Part shown: piece after piece, positions 19,719 through 27,560 of the stretch
Position numbering within the stretch: the first letter of the stretch is position 1
Layout of the letters: the number at the start of each line of letters is the position of its first letter
NCBI GenBank assembly: GCA_017412765.1
Contig: JAFPWN010000055.1
Span: 1-51,463, forward strand
Reading direction: 5' to 3'
DNA length: 51,463 nucleotides
Origin: Oscillospiraceae bacterium
Lineage (GTDB): Bacteria; Bacillota; Clostridia; Oscillospirales; Oscillospiraceae
Program-made: the position numbers and the translations under genes
The notes under the pieces: generated by a model
Database searches by the model: none
Told to the model about the DNA's origin: nothing
What the model saw: only the letters and a program-made list of their open reading frames with translations

Positions 19719-21542
19719 ATGGATGAGAAAAATAACGTGAATAATGAGCTTGACCCCGTCGAGGAAATGCTGGTCGATAAGCTGGCAGAGAAAAACACGG
19801 ACGCCTCAGGCGGCGCTGAACTGGACGACGTCGCTTTCGACGAAAACAGCGATGCCGAACCCTCCGAGGAGGAGATCGAAGCCCCTGCGGAAGAGCTGTC
19901 GGAGGAGGAAGAGTTTTTTAATTCGATTGGCGAGACGATCGAAAATACAGTAGAAACCGGCGAGCTGCCGGAAGCCGACGCCGGCTCTAAAAAACCGTCG
20001 TTTGTGCTTTCCGGTGCATTTCTGAACGAAGCAATCAGGATCCTCGCAGGTCTGATACTTCTCGTATTCAGCCGAATGAGCTTTGTTGCGGCGCCTTTTG
20101 ATACGATCCTGGCGCTCGCGGCAGTCGCATTATGCGGTATCCCGCTCGTTCTGCGCGCGCTTGAAGATTTCAAGAGCAGAAGATATCTGAATGAAAATGT
20201 CATCGTTTTTGCCGCGGCGCTTCTTTGCGTGCTTTTCGGCGGAGTGTTTGACGGTGTGATTGCGCTCGTTATTGCCGATATAGGCTTTAACCTCAGAGAT
20301 TTTGCGCTCGATTGGTACCGCGAAGAGGCGGATAAGCTCCTCGGCGGTAAAAGCTCCGACTCTGAGCGCGATATAGTCGAGTCGATTTTCCGCGTTATCG
20401 ACGCTTACTTTACACCGGCAGTCGCGCTGGTTGCTGTTATCAGCGGAATTCTTTCGCTTATATTTGCCGGCGATGCTCTTTTCGCGCGTTTGTGCTGCTC
20501 CTGCGCCGTTTTAGCCGCGAGCGCGCCGCTTATGGTCACCGCGATCACCGCTCTTGTGTATGATATCGGAAAGGGGAGCGCCGTCAAAAAAGGCATTCGC
20601 TTTACTGACGTCAGAAGTATAGCTTCAGCTTCAAAGCTCTCGAGCGTAATTTTCAATAAGACCGGAACCGTCACCTCCGGAAAGTACTACGTCATCGGAG
20701 TTTATCCCGTCAAGATCACCGCAAAGCAGCTTATCGCTCTCGCTGCATACGCCGAGATCTACTCAAATCACCCTCTTGCCGACGCAATCAAGGCTGAGTA
20801 CGGTGCGGAGATTGACCCGCGCAGGATAACTCAGCAGCGCGAGGAGAAGGGCTCCGGCAGCTTTGTTCAGCTTGCAGGCGGCAATATCGTTGCCGTCGGC
20901 AATATTGAGCTTATGGAAAAGCTCGGCGTAAAGGGCGATATGATACCATCCGATTGCGTTTCCGTCTACGTAGCAGTAGGTAAAATCTTCGTCGGTAGAA
21001 TTGATTTCGAGGACGAGGTCATGCCCGGCGCAGCAGATACAGTGGCCCGGATCAGGAAATGCGGCGTTGCGAACGTTGCCCTTATGACCGGAGACAATAC
21101 CCTCAGCGCTACAAGACTCGCTCGCGGCATCAATATCAGCGAGGTCTACGCCGACTGCACGCCTCACGATAAGTATGAGAGAGTGCAGTATATCATGGGT
21201 CAGCAGCAGAAGGATGAGTGCCTCGGCTACATAACCTCCGCAAGAAGCGAAATTCGCGCAAGTGAGCTTGCCGACCTCAAGATCGTGCTCGGTGAGAATA
21301 CGTCAAGTCTTCCCGGTACCGTATTTATCCCGTCCGGTGATATTGCAGCGATACCCGCGCTTATCAACGAAGCCAAGCGAATCAGCGTGATGGTCCGCGT
21401 CTGCACGATCGCAATTCTTGCGGTGAAGGCGATCAGCATACTGCTTGCGCTTATCGGCGTTGTCGGAGTCAGCTTCGTAGTGTGCCTCGATATCGCAGCG
21501 GTGGTAGCCGCAGCGTTTGCCGCGATGTTCAGACTTGGTTAA
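19719..21542 (+). CDS. P1B-type ATPase-like pseudoenzyme
   Basis: A 607-residue membrane protein with the tail of a heavy-metal P-type ATPase but none of its chemistry. Order: acidic disordered region (1-90), TM pairs at about 105-150 and 157-190, a loop of only about 45 residues where the actuator domain with TGE should be, a TM pair from about 230, then P/N-like domains and two C-terminal TM helices. The ion-binding CPC is SAP (268-270). The phosphorylation motif DKTGT is NKTGT with N313 (codon AAT). The N-domain HP motif (SNHPLADAIK) and TGDN (about 457-460) remain. The Mg-binding GDGxND is absent (YITSARSEI at its place). The frame is intact, so loss looks selected and not like random decay. 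It follows fba as a separate gene; role unknown. Confidence 0.85.
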   Translation: MDEKNNVNNELDPVEEMLVDKLAEKNTDASGGAELDDVAFDENSDAEPSEEEIEAPAEELSEEEEFFNSIGETIENTVETGELPEADAGSKKPSFVLSGAFLNEAIRILAGLILLVFSRMSFVAAPFDTILALAAVALCGIPLVLRALEDFKSRRYLNENVIVFAAALLCVLFGGVFDGVIALVIADIGFNLRDFALDWYREEADKLLGGKSSDSERDIVESIFRVIDAYFTPAVALVAVISGILSLIFAGDALFARLCCSCAVLAASAPLMVTAITALVYDIGKGSAVKKGIRFTDVRSIASASKLSSVIFNKTGTVTSGKYYVIGVYPVKITAKQLIALAAYAEIYSNHPLADAIKAEYGAEIDPRRITQQREEKGSGSFVQLAGGNIVAVGNIELMEKLGVKGDMIPSDCVSVYVAVGKIFVGRIDFEDEVMPGAADTVARIRKCGVANVALMTGDNTLSATRLARGINISEVYADCTPHDKYERVQYIMGQQQKDECLGYITSARSEIRASELADLKIVLGENTSSLPGTVFIPSGDIAAIPALINEAKRISVMVRVCTIAILAVKAISILLALIGVVGVSFVVCLDIAAVVAAAFAAMFRLG

Positions 21543-21561
21543 TAAGAAATAAAAATCAATT

Positions 21562-21621
21562 AAGCTCCTTTTAAGCTCTCGGGTATAGAATATGCCCAAA
21601 GAGTAAGAAAGGAGCTTTTTC
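21562..21621 (+). promoter_or_regulatory. Long hairpin with the ribosome site of the next gene in its stem
   Basis: AAGCTCCTTT (21562-21571) pairs with AAAGGAGCTT (21608-21617), whose AAAGGAG is the Shine-Dalgarno of the gene at 21624. An inner GGGTAT/ATGCCC stem extends it. T-rich sequence follows, so it could act as terminator, RBS mask, or both. Confidence 0.6.
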
Positions 21622-21623
21622 TT

Positions 21624-22502
21624 ATGAAAAAATACACATTCGGAATACTTTTCAGTCTGTTTCTGACTGCTTTTACGCTATATTCACTCTTAGATGTTTT
21701 TGTTATACCGCGCACCTATGCCGGAGCGGTAATTGCGGAAGCGCAGGAAACGGATGAAGAAACCAAAAGCCGGGAGACAGAGCTTAATTCAGATGTAACG
21801 AGTGAAGAGCCGGAAATCACGATATCCACGTACAGGGAAAATGATACTACGATTTACGTTGCCGATATAGTGGTGTCGGATTCAAGCTGGCTCAAAACCG
21901 CGTTTGCATATGATACCTATGGGCGGAATATAAAGGATCAGACGAGCGAGATAGCTCTGGAGCACAATGCGATACTCGCAATAAACGGCGATTTCTACGG
22001 CTCGCGCAATACCGGTTTTGTTGTACGAAACGGCGTGATTTACCGCGATATAAGCTCAGGAGGCGAGGCTCTGGTGATCTACGCTGACGGCAGCTTCGAG
22101 ATAGTTAATGAGGACGATACCACCGCCGAGGAGCTCGTGAATAACGGCGCGGTTCAGGTTTTATCCTTTGGCCCGGCGCTGGTGGAAAACGGAGAGGTCA
22201 GCGTAACAAAATCAGACGAAGTCGGCAAGGCGATGGCTTCAAATCCGAGAACTGCGATCGGTATTATCGACGAGAATCACTATATTTTCGTAGTCAGCGA
22301 CGGAAGAACGAGCGAGAGTGAGGGTCTGAGCCTCCTTGAGCTTGCTGAATTCTGTAAATCTCTCGGAGCGGAAACCGTCTACAATCTCGACGGAGGCGGC
22401 TCGTCAACGATGGTTTATCTGGGAGAAGTCATAAATAATCCGACAACAAGCGGCAATAATATCAAAGAAAGGGAAGTGAGCGACATTGTTTATATCGGAT
22501 AA
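21624..22502 (+). CDS. Phosphodiester glycosidase (NAGPA/DUF2233) family protein, membrane-anchored
   Basis: A 292-residue protein with an N-terminal signal anchor (about 5-28), a short acidic stalk (about 35-65), and a DUF2233/NAGPA domain. Core motifs are AINGDFYG near residue 119, RTAIGI, and NLDGGGSSTM near 254. It lacks the SLH repeats and spacer of the paralogue at 14839-17022, so it is anchored to the membrane, not the S-layer. Probable role is hydrolysis or transfer at a sugar-phosphodiester in cell-surface polymers; substrate unknown. AAAGGAG lies 6 bp before the ATG but inside a hairpin. The end overlaps the next gene by 17 bp. Confidence 0.88.
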   Translation: MKKYTFGILFSLFLTAFTLYSLLDVFVIPRTYAGAVIAEAQETDEETKSRETELNSDVTSEEPEITISTYRENDTTIYVADIVVSDSSWLKTAFAYDTYGRNIKDQTSEIALEHNAILAINGDFYGSRNTGFVVRNGVIYRDISSGGEALVIYADGSFEIVNEDDTTAEELVNNGAVQVLSFGPALVENGEVSVTKSDEVGKAMASNPRTAIGIIDENHYIFVVSDGRTSESEGLSLLELAEFCKSLGAETVYNLDGGGSSTMVYLGEVINNPTTSGNNIKEREVSDIVYIG

Positions 22503-22878
22503 CAACGCAATTCGGGCAAATATGCTGAGAAAAGCCCGCGCATATTTCATTGTATCAATGCTTGTGGCGCTTTTCGGCGCCGTCTACGAGCATTTCAGCT
22601 TCGGGGTATATTCATTCTTCATGGTGTTCGCTTTTGCGATACCGCTTATCCTGGGCGCTCTGCCGGCAATGTATCTCGGAATGAGGGAGAGAGCGGTCCT
22701 GCCTCCGCCGATGGCGTCAAAGCTATGGAGAGCCGGAATCGCGGCGCTTACGGTCGGCTCACTGTTTCAGGGCGTGATTGAAATATACGGAACAGACAGC
22801 TCCATGACCGGAATGTACGGATTGATCGGCTCCATCATGCTGATCTCCGGCGCTGTTTCGGCTTTATTCAAAAAGTAA
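22486..22878 (+). CDS. Small four-helix membrane protein, unknown function
   Basis: About 130 residues with four predicted TM helices (about 20-35, 40-62, 85-100 and 107-127) and a basic C-terminus. I do not recognise a family. The start is probably a TTG at 22486, 8 bp after GGGAAG and overlapping the upstream gene; an ATG at 22522 would remove 12 residues without touching TM1. The overlap suggests translation coupled with the phosphodiester glycosidase-like protein, so it may be its membrane partner (inference). It is the last gene before repeat copy C. Confidence 0.65.
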   Translation: MFISDNNAIRANMLRKARAYFIVSMLVALFGAVYEHFSFGVYSFFMVFAFAIPLILGALPAMYLGMRERAVLPPPMASKLWRAGIAALTVGSLFQGVIEIYGTDSSMTGMYGLIGSIMLISGAVSALFKK

Positions 22879-22882
22879 GTGT

Positions 22883-22905
22883 CAGGGGTTCAATATGAAC
22901 CCCTC
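22883..22905. terminator. Left hairpin flanking repeat copy C
   Basis: AGGGGTTC/GAACCCCT with loop AATAT. A second version of the same hairpin, one base changed in the stem, is at 23067-23090 beyond the repeat. T-rich sequence follows on the minus strand. Confidence 0.75.
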
Positions 22906-23066
22906 AATGCGTCGACAAAGTCTCCGCATCGAACATATTTTGCGCTCTAGGAGCGCAAAATATGACGCCTGCGGGCGGGTTATGCGACGTGAAGGGGCCT
23001 CTTGGCCGGCCCCTTCACAGAACCCCGCCTCCTATATCCAACGCTTTTTCTTTTTGTATACAGTCT
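22906..23066 (-). repeat. 160-nt structured intergenic repeat, copy C
   Basis: Complete copy, sense on the minus strand. The long stem is perfectly paired (14 bp) with loop CTA. The end GTCGACGCATTG abuts the left hairpin. Only a handful of substitutions separate it from copies A and B over about 150 bp. It lies between convergent genes, as copy B does. Confidence 0.9.
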
Positions 23067-23090
23067 GAGGAGTTCAATATGAACCCCTCA
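23067..23090. terminator. Right hairpin flanking repeat copy C
   Basis: A near-identical copy of the hairpin at 22883-22905 (shares AGTTCAATATGAACCCCTCA apart from one stem base), 4 bp after the stop of the minus-strand recombinase gene. Confidence 0.75.
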
Positions 23091-23094
23091 GCTT

Positions 23095-24117
23095 CTATTC
23101 TTCAGTGTCGTCAGCGTCTTTGTCCTTTCTTCTGAAAGAGGCGAGGGGAGAGAGCTTGGCGGCTTCCCTGAGACCGGAGGACTCGACGTGAGTGTAGATC
23201 TCAGTAGTATTGAGATGCTCATGCCCCAGAAGCTCCTGCAGCGTTCTGACGTCAACTCCGTTATGGAGCATCAGCGTTGCGGCGGTGTGTCGAAGTTTAT
23301 GCGATGAATACTTCGAGCTGTCAAGACCCGCGGCCTTGATGTGCTTTTTTACGAGAGCGTGTACAGTCGAACGCGATATTCTCGTACGTTGAGAGGAGAG
23401 GAAAAGCGCCTCCGGATCCTTCGCGGCGATCGATCTGCGAACTGTAAGATAATCGTCGAGAGCGTCGATACAGGCGTCGTTAAGATAGACTACGCGCTCC
23501 TTGCCGCCCTTGCCGAGAACTCTGAGGCTGTCGCCGTGTACGTCCGAAATATCGAGACCGATAAGCTCGGAGATACGAAGCCCGCAGTTCAGAAAGATGG
23601 TGATTATTGCGAAATCACGCTCTCTGTTGGAGCCGTCAATACTCGTTAATAAATTAACGCTTTCATCCTCGCTGAGATAACGAGGAAGTGTTTTAAGTAT
23701 TTTGGGGGAATCGAGATCCTGAAGAGGATTTACATCGAGAAGCTTAGCTTTATTAGTCAGGTATTTATAAAAAGAGCGGATAGTTGATATTTTGCGAGCG
23801 CGGCTTGTTGCCGTCAGACCCTTGGCTGAATGAGAGCTGTTCGGGTTTTTTTCACGTTCTCTGGAGAGATACGCCAAGTAGGAATAGACGTCAGAAAGGG
23901 TAATGCTTCGGACAAAGCTGATCTCAACGTCGCTGATCGAAATATCGTCAAATGGAGTTTTCGGAGGAACGACGCCTTTTTCAAGCTTCATATATTTAAA
24001 GAAAGTTCTTAGATCAAGATAATACTCGTCGACGGTTTTCTTCGAGTGACCTTTGACGGTTTCGTGATAGACGAGAAAAGATTTGATGATCTCGGGCGCT
24101 TCGGTTCGATAGTCCAT
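23095..24117 (-). CDS. Xer-type tyrosine recombinase
   Basis: A 340-residue site-specific recombinase with the N-terminal SAM-like DNA-binding domain (about 10-125) and a complete catalytic domain: R181 (GLRISEL), K206 (GKGGKER), H273 and R276 (HKLRHTAA), H299 (LGHEHL) and nucleophile Y308 (IYTHV). XerC/D-type enzymes resolve chromosome dimers at dif before division. Its place beside radA and the sporulation operon, not beside phage genes, favours a housekeeping Xer. It is slightly longer than XerC/D (about 300) because of a linker at about 46-66 and 90-103. Transcribed from its own extended -10 promoter; GAGGTG lies before the ATG. No dif site was identified. Confidence 0.9.
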   Translation of the reverse strand: MDYRTEAPEIIKSFLVYHETVKGHSKKTVDEYYLDLRTFFKYMKLEKGVVPPKTPFDDISISDVEISFVRSITLSDVYSYLAYLSREREKNPNSSHSAKGLTATSRARKISTIRSFYKYLTNKAKLLDVNPLQDLDSPKILKTLPRYLSEDESVNLLTSIDGSNRERDFAIITIFLNCGLRISELIGLDISDVHGDSLRVLGKGGKERVVYLNDACIDALDDYLTVRRSIAAKDPEALFLSSQRTRISRSTVHALVKKHIKAAGLDSSKYSSHKLRHTAATLMLHNGVDVRTLQELLGHEHLNTTEIYTHVESSGLREAAKLSPLASFRRKDKDADDTEE

Positions 24118-24139
24118 AATAACACCTCACTTTATGAAT

Positions 24140-24148
24140 ATTATAGCA
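24140..24148 (-). promoter_or_regulatory. Extended -10 promoter of the recombinase gene
   Basis: Minus strand TGCTATAAT with no good -35, about 22 bp before the start codon. Confidence 0.65.
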
Positions 24149-24190
24149 TAAATCGAGAGGGAGTTCTATTGGCAAAATGCACAAACTTAT

Positions 24191-24212
24191 GAACAAAATA
24201 AAAATTTTGTTC
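24191..24212. promoter_or_regulatory. Perfect 9-bp inverted repeat upstream of the recombinase gene
   Basis: GAACAAAAT, four A, ATTTTGTTC. It is too AT-rich for a good terminator and looks more like a dimeric repressor operator or recombinase-related site. Function unknown. Confidence 0.45.
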
Positions 24213-24229
24213 AATTTAGGGGAGGCTAA

Positions 24230-24268
24230 AACGCCCGGAAACAGCCTGAAAGCCATTTCCGGAGGTTT
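24230..24268 (-). terminator. Terminator after radA
   Basis: CCGGAAA/TTTCCGG (24235-24241 with 24256-24262) followed on the minus strand by CGTTTTAG. T-runs are present on both sides. Confidence 0.65.
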
Positions 24269-24269
24269 T

Positions 24270-25625
24270 TTATTTAATGAGCAGCTCAAAAGCCTCTTTT
24301 ACAGTTTTTACTTCGATAACCTTTATTCCGTCAGGTATATTGATCAGCTTTCTGCGCTGCACCGGTATAAGACATTTTTTGAAGCCGAGTCTTTTTATCT
24401 CAGCGATCCGCTGTTCAAGCTGCGTTACGCTTCTGAGCTCTCCGGTCAGTCCGACTTCACCGATAGCGACAAGATCGTCCGGTATAGGTTTGTCCTTATA
24501 GCTTGAACCGATCGCCAGCACCGCCGCAAGGTCTGCTGCCGGCTCGTCTATGCTGAGTCCGCCGATCACGTTGATATAACCGTCGAACCCGCCGATCTTC
24601 AATCCGCCGCGTTTTTCAATGACCGCCATCAGCAGCATCGCTCTGTTATAGTCGAGTCCGTTCGACGTTCTTCGCGGTACGTTGAAGCTCGACGCCGTCA
24701 TCAGCGCCTGGATCTCGGCAAGCACCGGCCGCGTGCCTTCCATAACGCAGGTCACGCAGGTTCCGGGAGTATTTTCCGGTCTGCCGCTCAGCAGCATCTC
24801 AGACGGATTCGGAACCTCCTGAAGCCCCGTTTCTGTCATCTCGAATACGCCGATCTCATTGGTTGAGCCAAATCTGTTTTTAGCCGAACGCAATATCCTG
24901 TGGCTCGCCGATTGAATACCCTCAAAATATAGTACGCAATCGACCATATGCTCAAGCACCTTAGGACCGGCGATCGCGCCCTCTTTGTTGACGTGGCCTA
25001 TGACGAACACGGTAACGCCGTAGGTTTTTGCGATTTTCATCAGCGCGTTCGTGCATTCCTTAACCTGCGCGACCGAGCCTGCCGAGCTGTTTAGCTCCGG
25101 CGAATAGAGCGTCTGAATCGAGTCGATTATCAGCATATCCGGCTTCGCGGACTCAAGCGTATTGAGTATGTCGTCCATATTCGTTTCGCTCAGCACGAAC
25201 AGATTCCCGGTGCGCACTTTAAGGCGCTCTGCGCGCATTTTCAGCTGTCGCTCCGATTCCTCGCCGGTAACGTATAAAACAGTCTGCTCGCGGCAGATAT
25301 ATTCGCAGATCTGCAGTAACAGCGTTGATTTGCCGATTCCCGGCGAGCCGCCGAAAAGCACGAGCGAGCCCTTTACACAGCCGCCGCCAAGCACTCTGTC
25401 AAGCTCAGCTATGCCGCTTGAAAAGCGCTCTTCCTCGGCGGTATCAAGCTCTGCAAGCGTTCTCGGAAGGCGCTTTATTCCGCGGCTGACGGCGTTTTTT
25501 GTGCTTTTCGTCTCAGCCGGCGCCTCTATCACTGTATTCCAGCTTCCGCAGGATGAGCACTGACCCATCCATTTCGGAAACTCATTTCCGCATTCTGTGC
25601 AGTAATACGTTGTCTTTTGCTTCAT
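24270..25625 (-). CDS. radA: DNA repair ATPase RadA (Sms)
   Basis: A 451-residue RecA-like helicase that promotes branch migration in recombination and processes stalled forks. A four-cysteine zinc finger (C9, C12, C23, C26) is followed by the ATPase core with Walker A GGSPGIGKST (92-101), Walker B MLIIDSIQT, and the RadA-specific KNRFGSTNE motif. A C-terminal Lon-protease-like P domain lacks catalytic residues, as in all RadA. In B. subtilis radA is next to disA; here it is 15 bp downstream of cwlD, so probably on the same mRNA. GAGGCAACT precedes the ATG. Confidence 0.96.
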   Translation of the reverse strand: MKQKTTYYCTECGNEFPKWMGQCSSCGSWNTVIEAPAETKSTKNAVSRGIKRLPRTLAELDTAEEERFSSGIAELDRVLGGGCVKGSLVLFGGSPGIGKSTLLLQICEYICREQTVLYVTGEESERQLKMRAERLKVRTGNLFVLSETNMDDILNTLESAKPDMLIIDSIQTLYSPELNSSAGSVAQVKECTNALMKIAKTYGVTVFVIGHVNKEGAIAGPKVLEHMVDCVLYFEGIQSASHRILRSAKNRFGSTNEIGVFEMTETGLQEVPNPSEMLLSGRPENTPGTCVTCVMEGTRPVLAEIQALMTASSFNVPRRTSNGLDYNRAMLLMAVIEKRGGLKIGGFDGYINVIGGLSIDEPAADLAAVLAIGSSYKDKPIPDDLVAIGEVGLTGELRSVTQLEQRIAEIKRLGFKKCLIPVQRRKLINIPDGIKVIEVKTVKEAFELLIK

Positions 25626-25640
25626 AGTTGCCTCATATCA

Positions 25641-26333
25641 TCATAAATAGTTTGAAATATTGCCCATAATTATCGTGCTGAGGAGCTTCTGATGCTCAAC
25701 TGTTTCAAGCTTATCAGCCTCAGCGGGATTAGAAAGAAAGCCGCACTCTACGAGAACTCCGGAGCACTCTGATTTTGAAAAAAGATAGATATCGCTCGCA
25801 ACGGGCTTTGCCGTTCGTTTGCTATCAGAGTTTACGTATCTCGTAAAGTCGCTCTGAACAGCCTTTGCGAGCTCTTCGCAGTCGCCCTTGTAGAAAACCT
25901 GCGCGCCGGACGGCGAAGCGGACGTGTATTTATTTTGATGTATCGACAAAAGAAATCCGTTTTTGCAGGAATTGACAAGCTCGACCCGGGCGCGCGTATC
26001 CGCGACCTTTTTCTTTCTGATCGTGTCAGCCTCGGCGGGATAGATTATTTCCTCAGTCTCGCGGGTCATTACCGGCTTATATCCTATAAACTCAGCGAGA
26101 AGCTTGATCCTTTTCGCGATCTCAAGATTAATTTCGCTCTCGCATTTTCCGGTGACCGAAACAGCGCCGCCGTCAGCGCCGCCGTGTCCCGCGTCGATAA
26201 TCAGAATTCTGTCGGATAATTCCGAGATAGCCGGAACCGAGACCAATTCCGACGCACTGTTCATCGATACGTAGAAAAGCGAAAACAGTACGACAGCGCT
26301 GAAGACTATTCCGGCAAAAGGTCTGTAATTCAT
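25641..26333 (-). CDS. cwlD: N-acetylmuramoyl-L-alanine amidase CwlD (germination-specific type)
   Basis: A 231-residue, membrane-anchored zinc amidase (Amidase_3). N-terminal TM at about 6-24. Zinc and catalytic residues are in IDAGHGGADGG, the glutamate of INLEIAKRI, LLSIHQNKY and VECGFLSNP. CwlD, with PdaA, makes the muramic-delta-lactam of spore cortex that germination enzymes recognise. Length and the short anchor match CwlD better than vegetative amidases, and the position beside sigF supports this. The ATG at 26333 is preferred over upstream in-frame starts because GAGGGGAG is in place, but that site is buried in a hairpin (26335-26376). Confidence 0.9.
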   Translation of the reverse strand: MNYRPFAGIVFSAVVLFSLFYVSMNSASELVSVPAISELSDRILIIDAGHGGADGGAVSVTGKCESEINLEIAKRIKLLAEFIGYKPVMTRETEEIIYPAEADTIRKKKVADTRARVELVNSCKNGFLLSIHQNKYTSASPSGAQVFYKGDCEELAKAVQSDFTRYVNSDSKRTAKPVASDIYLFSKSECSGVLVECGFLSNPAEADKLETVEHQKLLSTIIMGNISNYL

Positions 26334-26334
26334 A

Positions 26335-26376
26335 CCTGCCCACTCCCCTCTCGTAAAGCTTATGAGAGGGCGCAGG
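26335..26376 (-). promoter_or_regulatory. Leader hairpin enclosing the cwlD ribosome site
   Basis: On the minus strand CCTGC...GCAGG encloses CCCTCTC...GAGAGGG; the latter arm is the Shine-Dalgarno region of cwlD. The whole leader between promoter and ATG is taken up by it. Confidence 0.55.
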
Positions 26377-26379
26377 TAC

Positions 26380-26408
26380 ATTATACTTTGAAAACGACGT
26401 TTTTGCAA
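26380..26408 (-). promoter_or_regulatory. Sigma-A-like promoter of cwlD
   Basis: Minus strand TTGCAA, 17 bp, TATAAT, just after the sigF stop. It would let cwlD and radA be transcribed apart from the spoIIA operon. Confidence 0.75.
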
Positions 26409-26417
26409 CAAAAATGC

Positions 26418-27116
26418 TCAGGCAAGCAGCTGCCTGAGCTCGTTTATCGCGCGCTTTTCGATTCTCGATACCTGCACCTGGCTGATACCGAGTATGCTCG
26501 CCGCCTTTTCCTGCGTCAGATCTCTGTAAAAGCGGAGAAGAATGACCTTCTTTTCCCTATCTCCGAGCGAGCTTATCGCCTCTTTCAGAGCCACTCTCTC
26601 AACTAAATCGTTCTCTCCCCTCTTATCGGCGATAACGTCCTCAAGCCGCCCTGAGCCGTCGTTTATCTCAGCCTGCAGCGATTCCGGTGTTGCTGTCGCC
26701 TCCAGCGCGAGGGCAATATCCTCGTTTGATAGACCCGTTTCCGCGCTTATCTCGGATATTGTCGGCTCCCGGCATAGCTCATGAGATAGTCTGCTCTGGG
26801 CGGTTTTTATTATGATAGCGCGCTCTTTTATAGTACGCGAGACCTTGATCTCACCGTCGTCGCGCAGAAACCTACGTATCTCGCCGGCGATCTTCGGTAC
26901 AGCGTAGGTAGAGAACTGAGTGCCGTATTCCTCGTCATAGCCCATGACCGCCTTCATGAAGCCGACGCAGCCGAGCTGATACAGATCGTCCTTTTCAACA
27001 CCTCTTCCCAAAAATCGCCTGCAAACGCTCCAGATCAGGCCGGAGTTTTCCACAATCAGCCGCTCCATCGAGCTGTTGTCGCCATTCTGCGCCGCTCTTA
27101 TGACCTCAGGGCTCAT
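26418..27116 (-). CDS. sigF: RNA polymerase sigma factor SigF (forespore)
   Basis: A 232-residue sigma-70 family factor, the first forespore-specific sigma in endospore formers. Region 2 contains DLYQLGCVGFMKAVMGYDEEYGTQFSTYA with core-binding and -10 recognition elements; region 3 lies at about 105-150; region 4 has REKKVILLRFYRDLTQEKAA and an HTH ILGISQVQVSRIEKRA. Identity as SigF and not SigG or SigB rests on its place behind spoIIAA and spoIIAB. The ATG overlaps the spoIIAB stop by 4 bp, so sigma and anti-sigma are made in balance. Confidence 0.95.
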   Translation of the reverse strand: MSPEVIRAAQNGDNSSMERLIVENSGLIWSVCRRFLGRGVEKDDLYQLGCVGFMKAVMGYDEEYGTQFSTYAVPKIAGEIRRFLRDDGEIKVSRTIKERAIIIKTAQSRLSHELCREPTISEISAETGLSNEDIALALEATATPESLQAEINDGSGRLEDVIADKRGENDLVERVALKEAISSLGDREKKVILLRFYRDLTQEKAASILGISQVQVSRIEKRAINELRQLLA

Positions 27117-27547
27117 CGCGCTCGCTTTGCGATTTTACGCCGCATGACGACTGTCGTGCCTTTACCCGGTGTGGAACGCACGCGAAGAGAGTCCATAAAG
27201 CTCTCCATGATCGTGAAGCCCATGCCGCTGCGATCTTCTCCGCCGGTCGTAAAGAGAGGCTCCCTCGCCTCCTCGACGTTCTCTATTCCCCTGCCTCTAT
27301 CCTTTACCGTGATTTCAACGGTGTCCTCGGGAAGAAGCCTGCATTTGAGAACGATCTCGCCGATGCTGTCAGGATACGCGTGTACGATGCAGTTCGTCAC
27401 TGCCTCGGAAACCGCGGTTTTTATATCTCCAAGCTCTGATATCGTCATATCCAGCTGTGACACGAATACCGCGACAGCTCCTCTCGCAAAGCCCTCGTTT
27501 GCGGAGAGCGACGGAAAAGTGACCTTCATTGAGTTCAGCTCATTCAT
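27113..27547 (-). CDS. spoIIAB: Anti-sigma-F factor SpoIIAB
   Basis: A 144-residue GHKL-fold serine kinase and anti-sigma factor. The N box is EAVTNCIVHAY, G1 DRGRGIENV, and the lid and G2 region GGEDRSGMGFTIMESFMD. It binds and blocks SigF in the predivisional cell and phosphorylates SpoIIAA; after septation, unphosphorylated SpoIIAA releases SigF. Length is typical. GGGAGGT lies upstream of the ATG. It is separated from spoIIAA by 13 bp and overlaps sigF. Confidence 0.96.
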   Translation of the reverse strand: MNELNSMKVTFPSLSANEGFARGAVAVFVSQLDMTISELGDIKTAVSEAVTNCIVHAYPDSIGEIVLKCRLLPEDTVEITVKDRGRGIENVEEAREPLFTTGGEDRSGMGFTIMESFMDSLRVRSTPGKGTTVVMRRKIAKRAR

Positions 27548-27560
27548 CTATGTACCTCCC

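Noticed and set aside
19719-21542. Functional heavy-metal export ATPase
   Set aside because: Overall resemblance is clear but the phosphorylated Asp, CPC, actuator domain and GDGxND are all missing, so pumping by the normal cycle is impossible.
23095-24117. Phage or ICE integrase
   Set aside because: Neighbours are radA, cwlD and sigF, no attachment duplication or phage gene is nearby, and the domain layout is that of Xer proteins.
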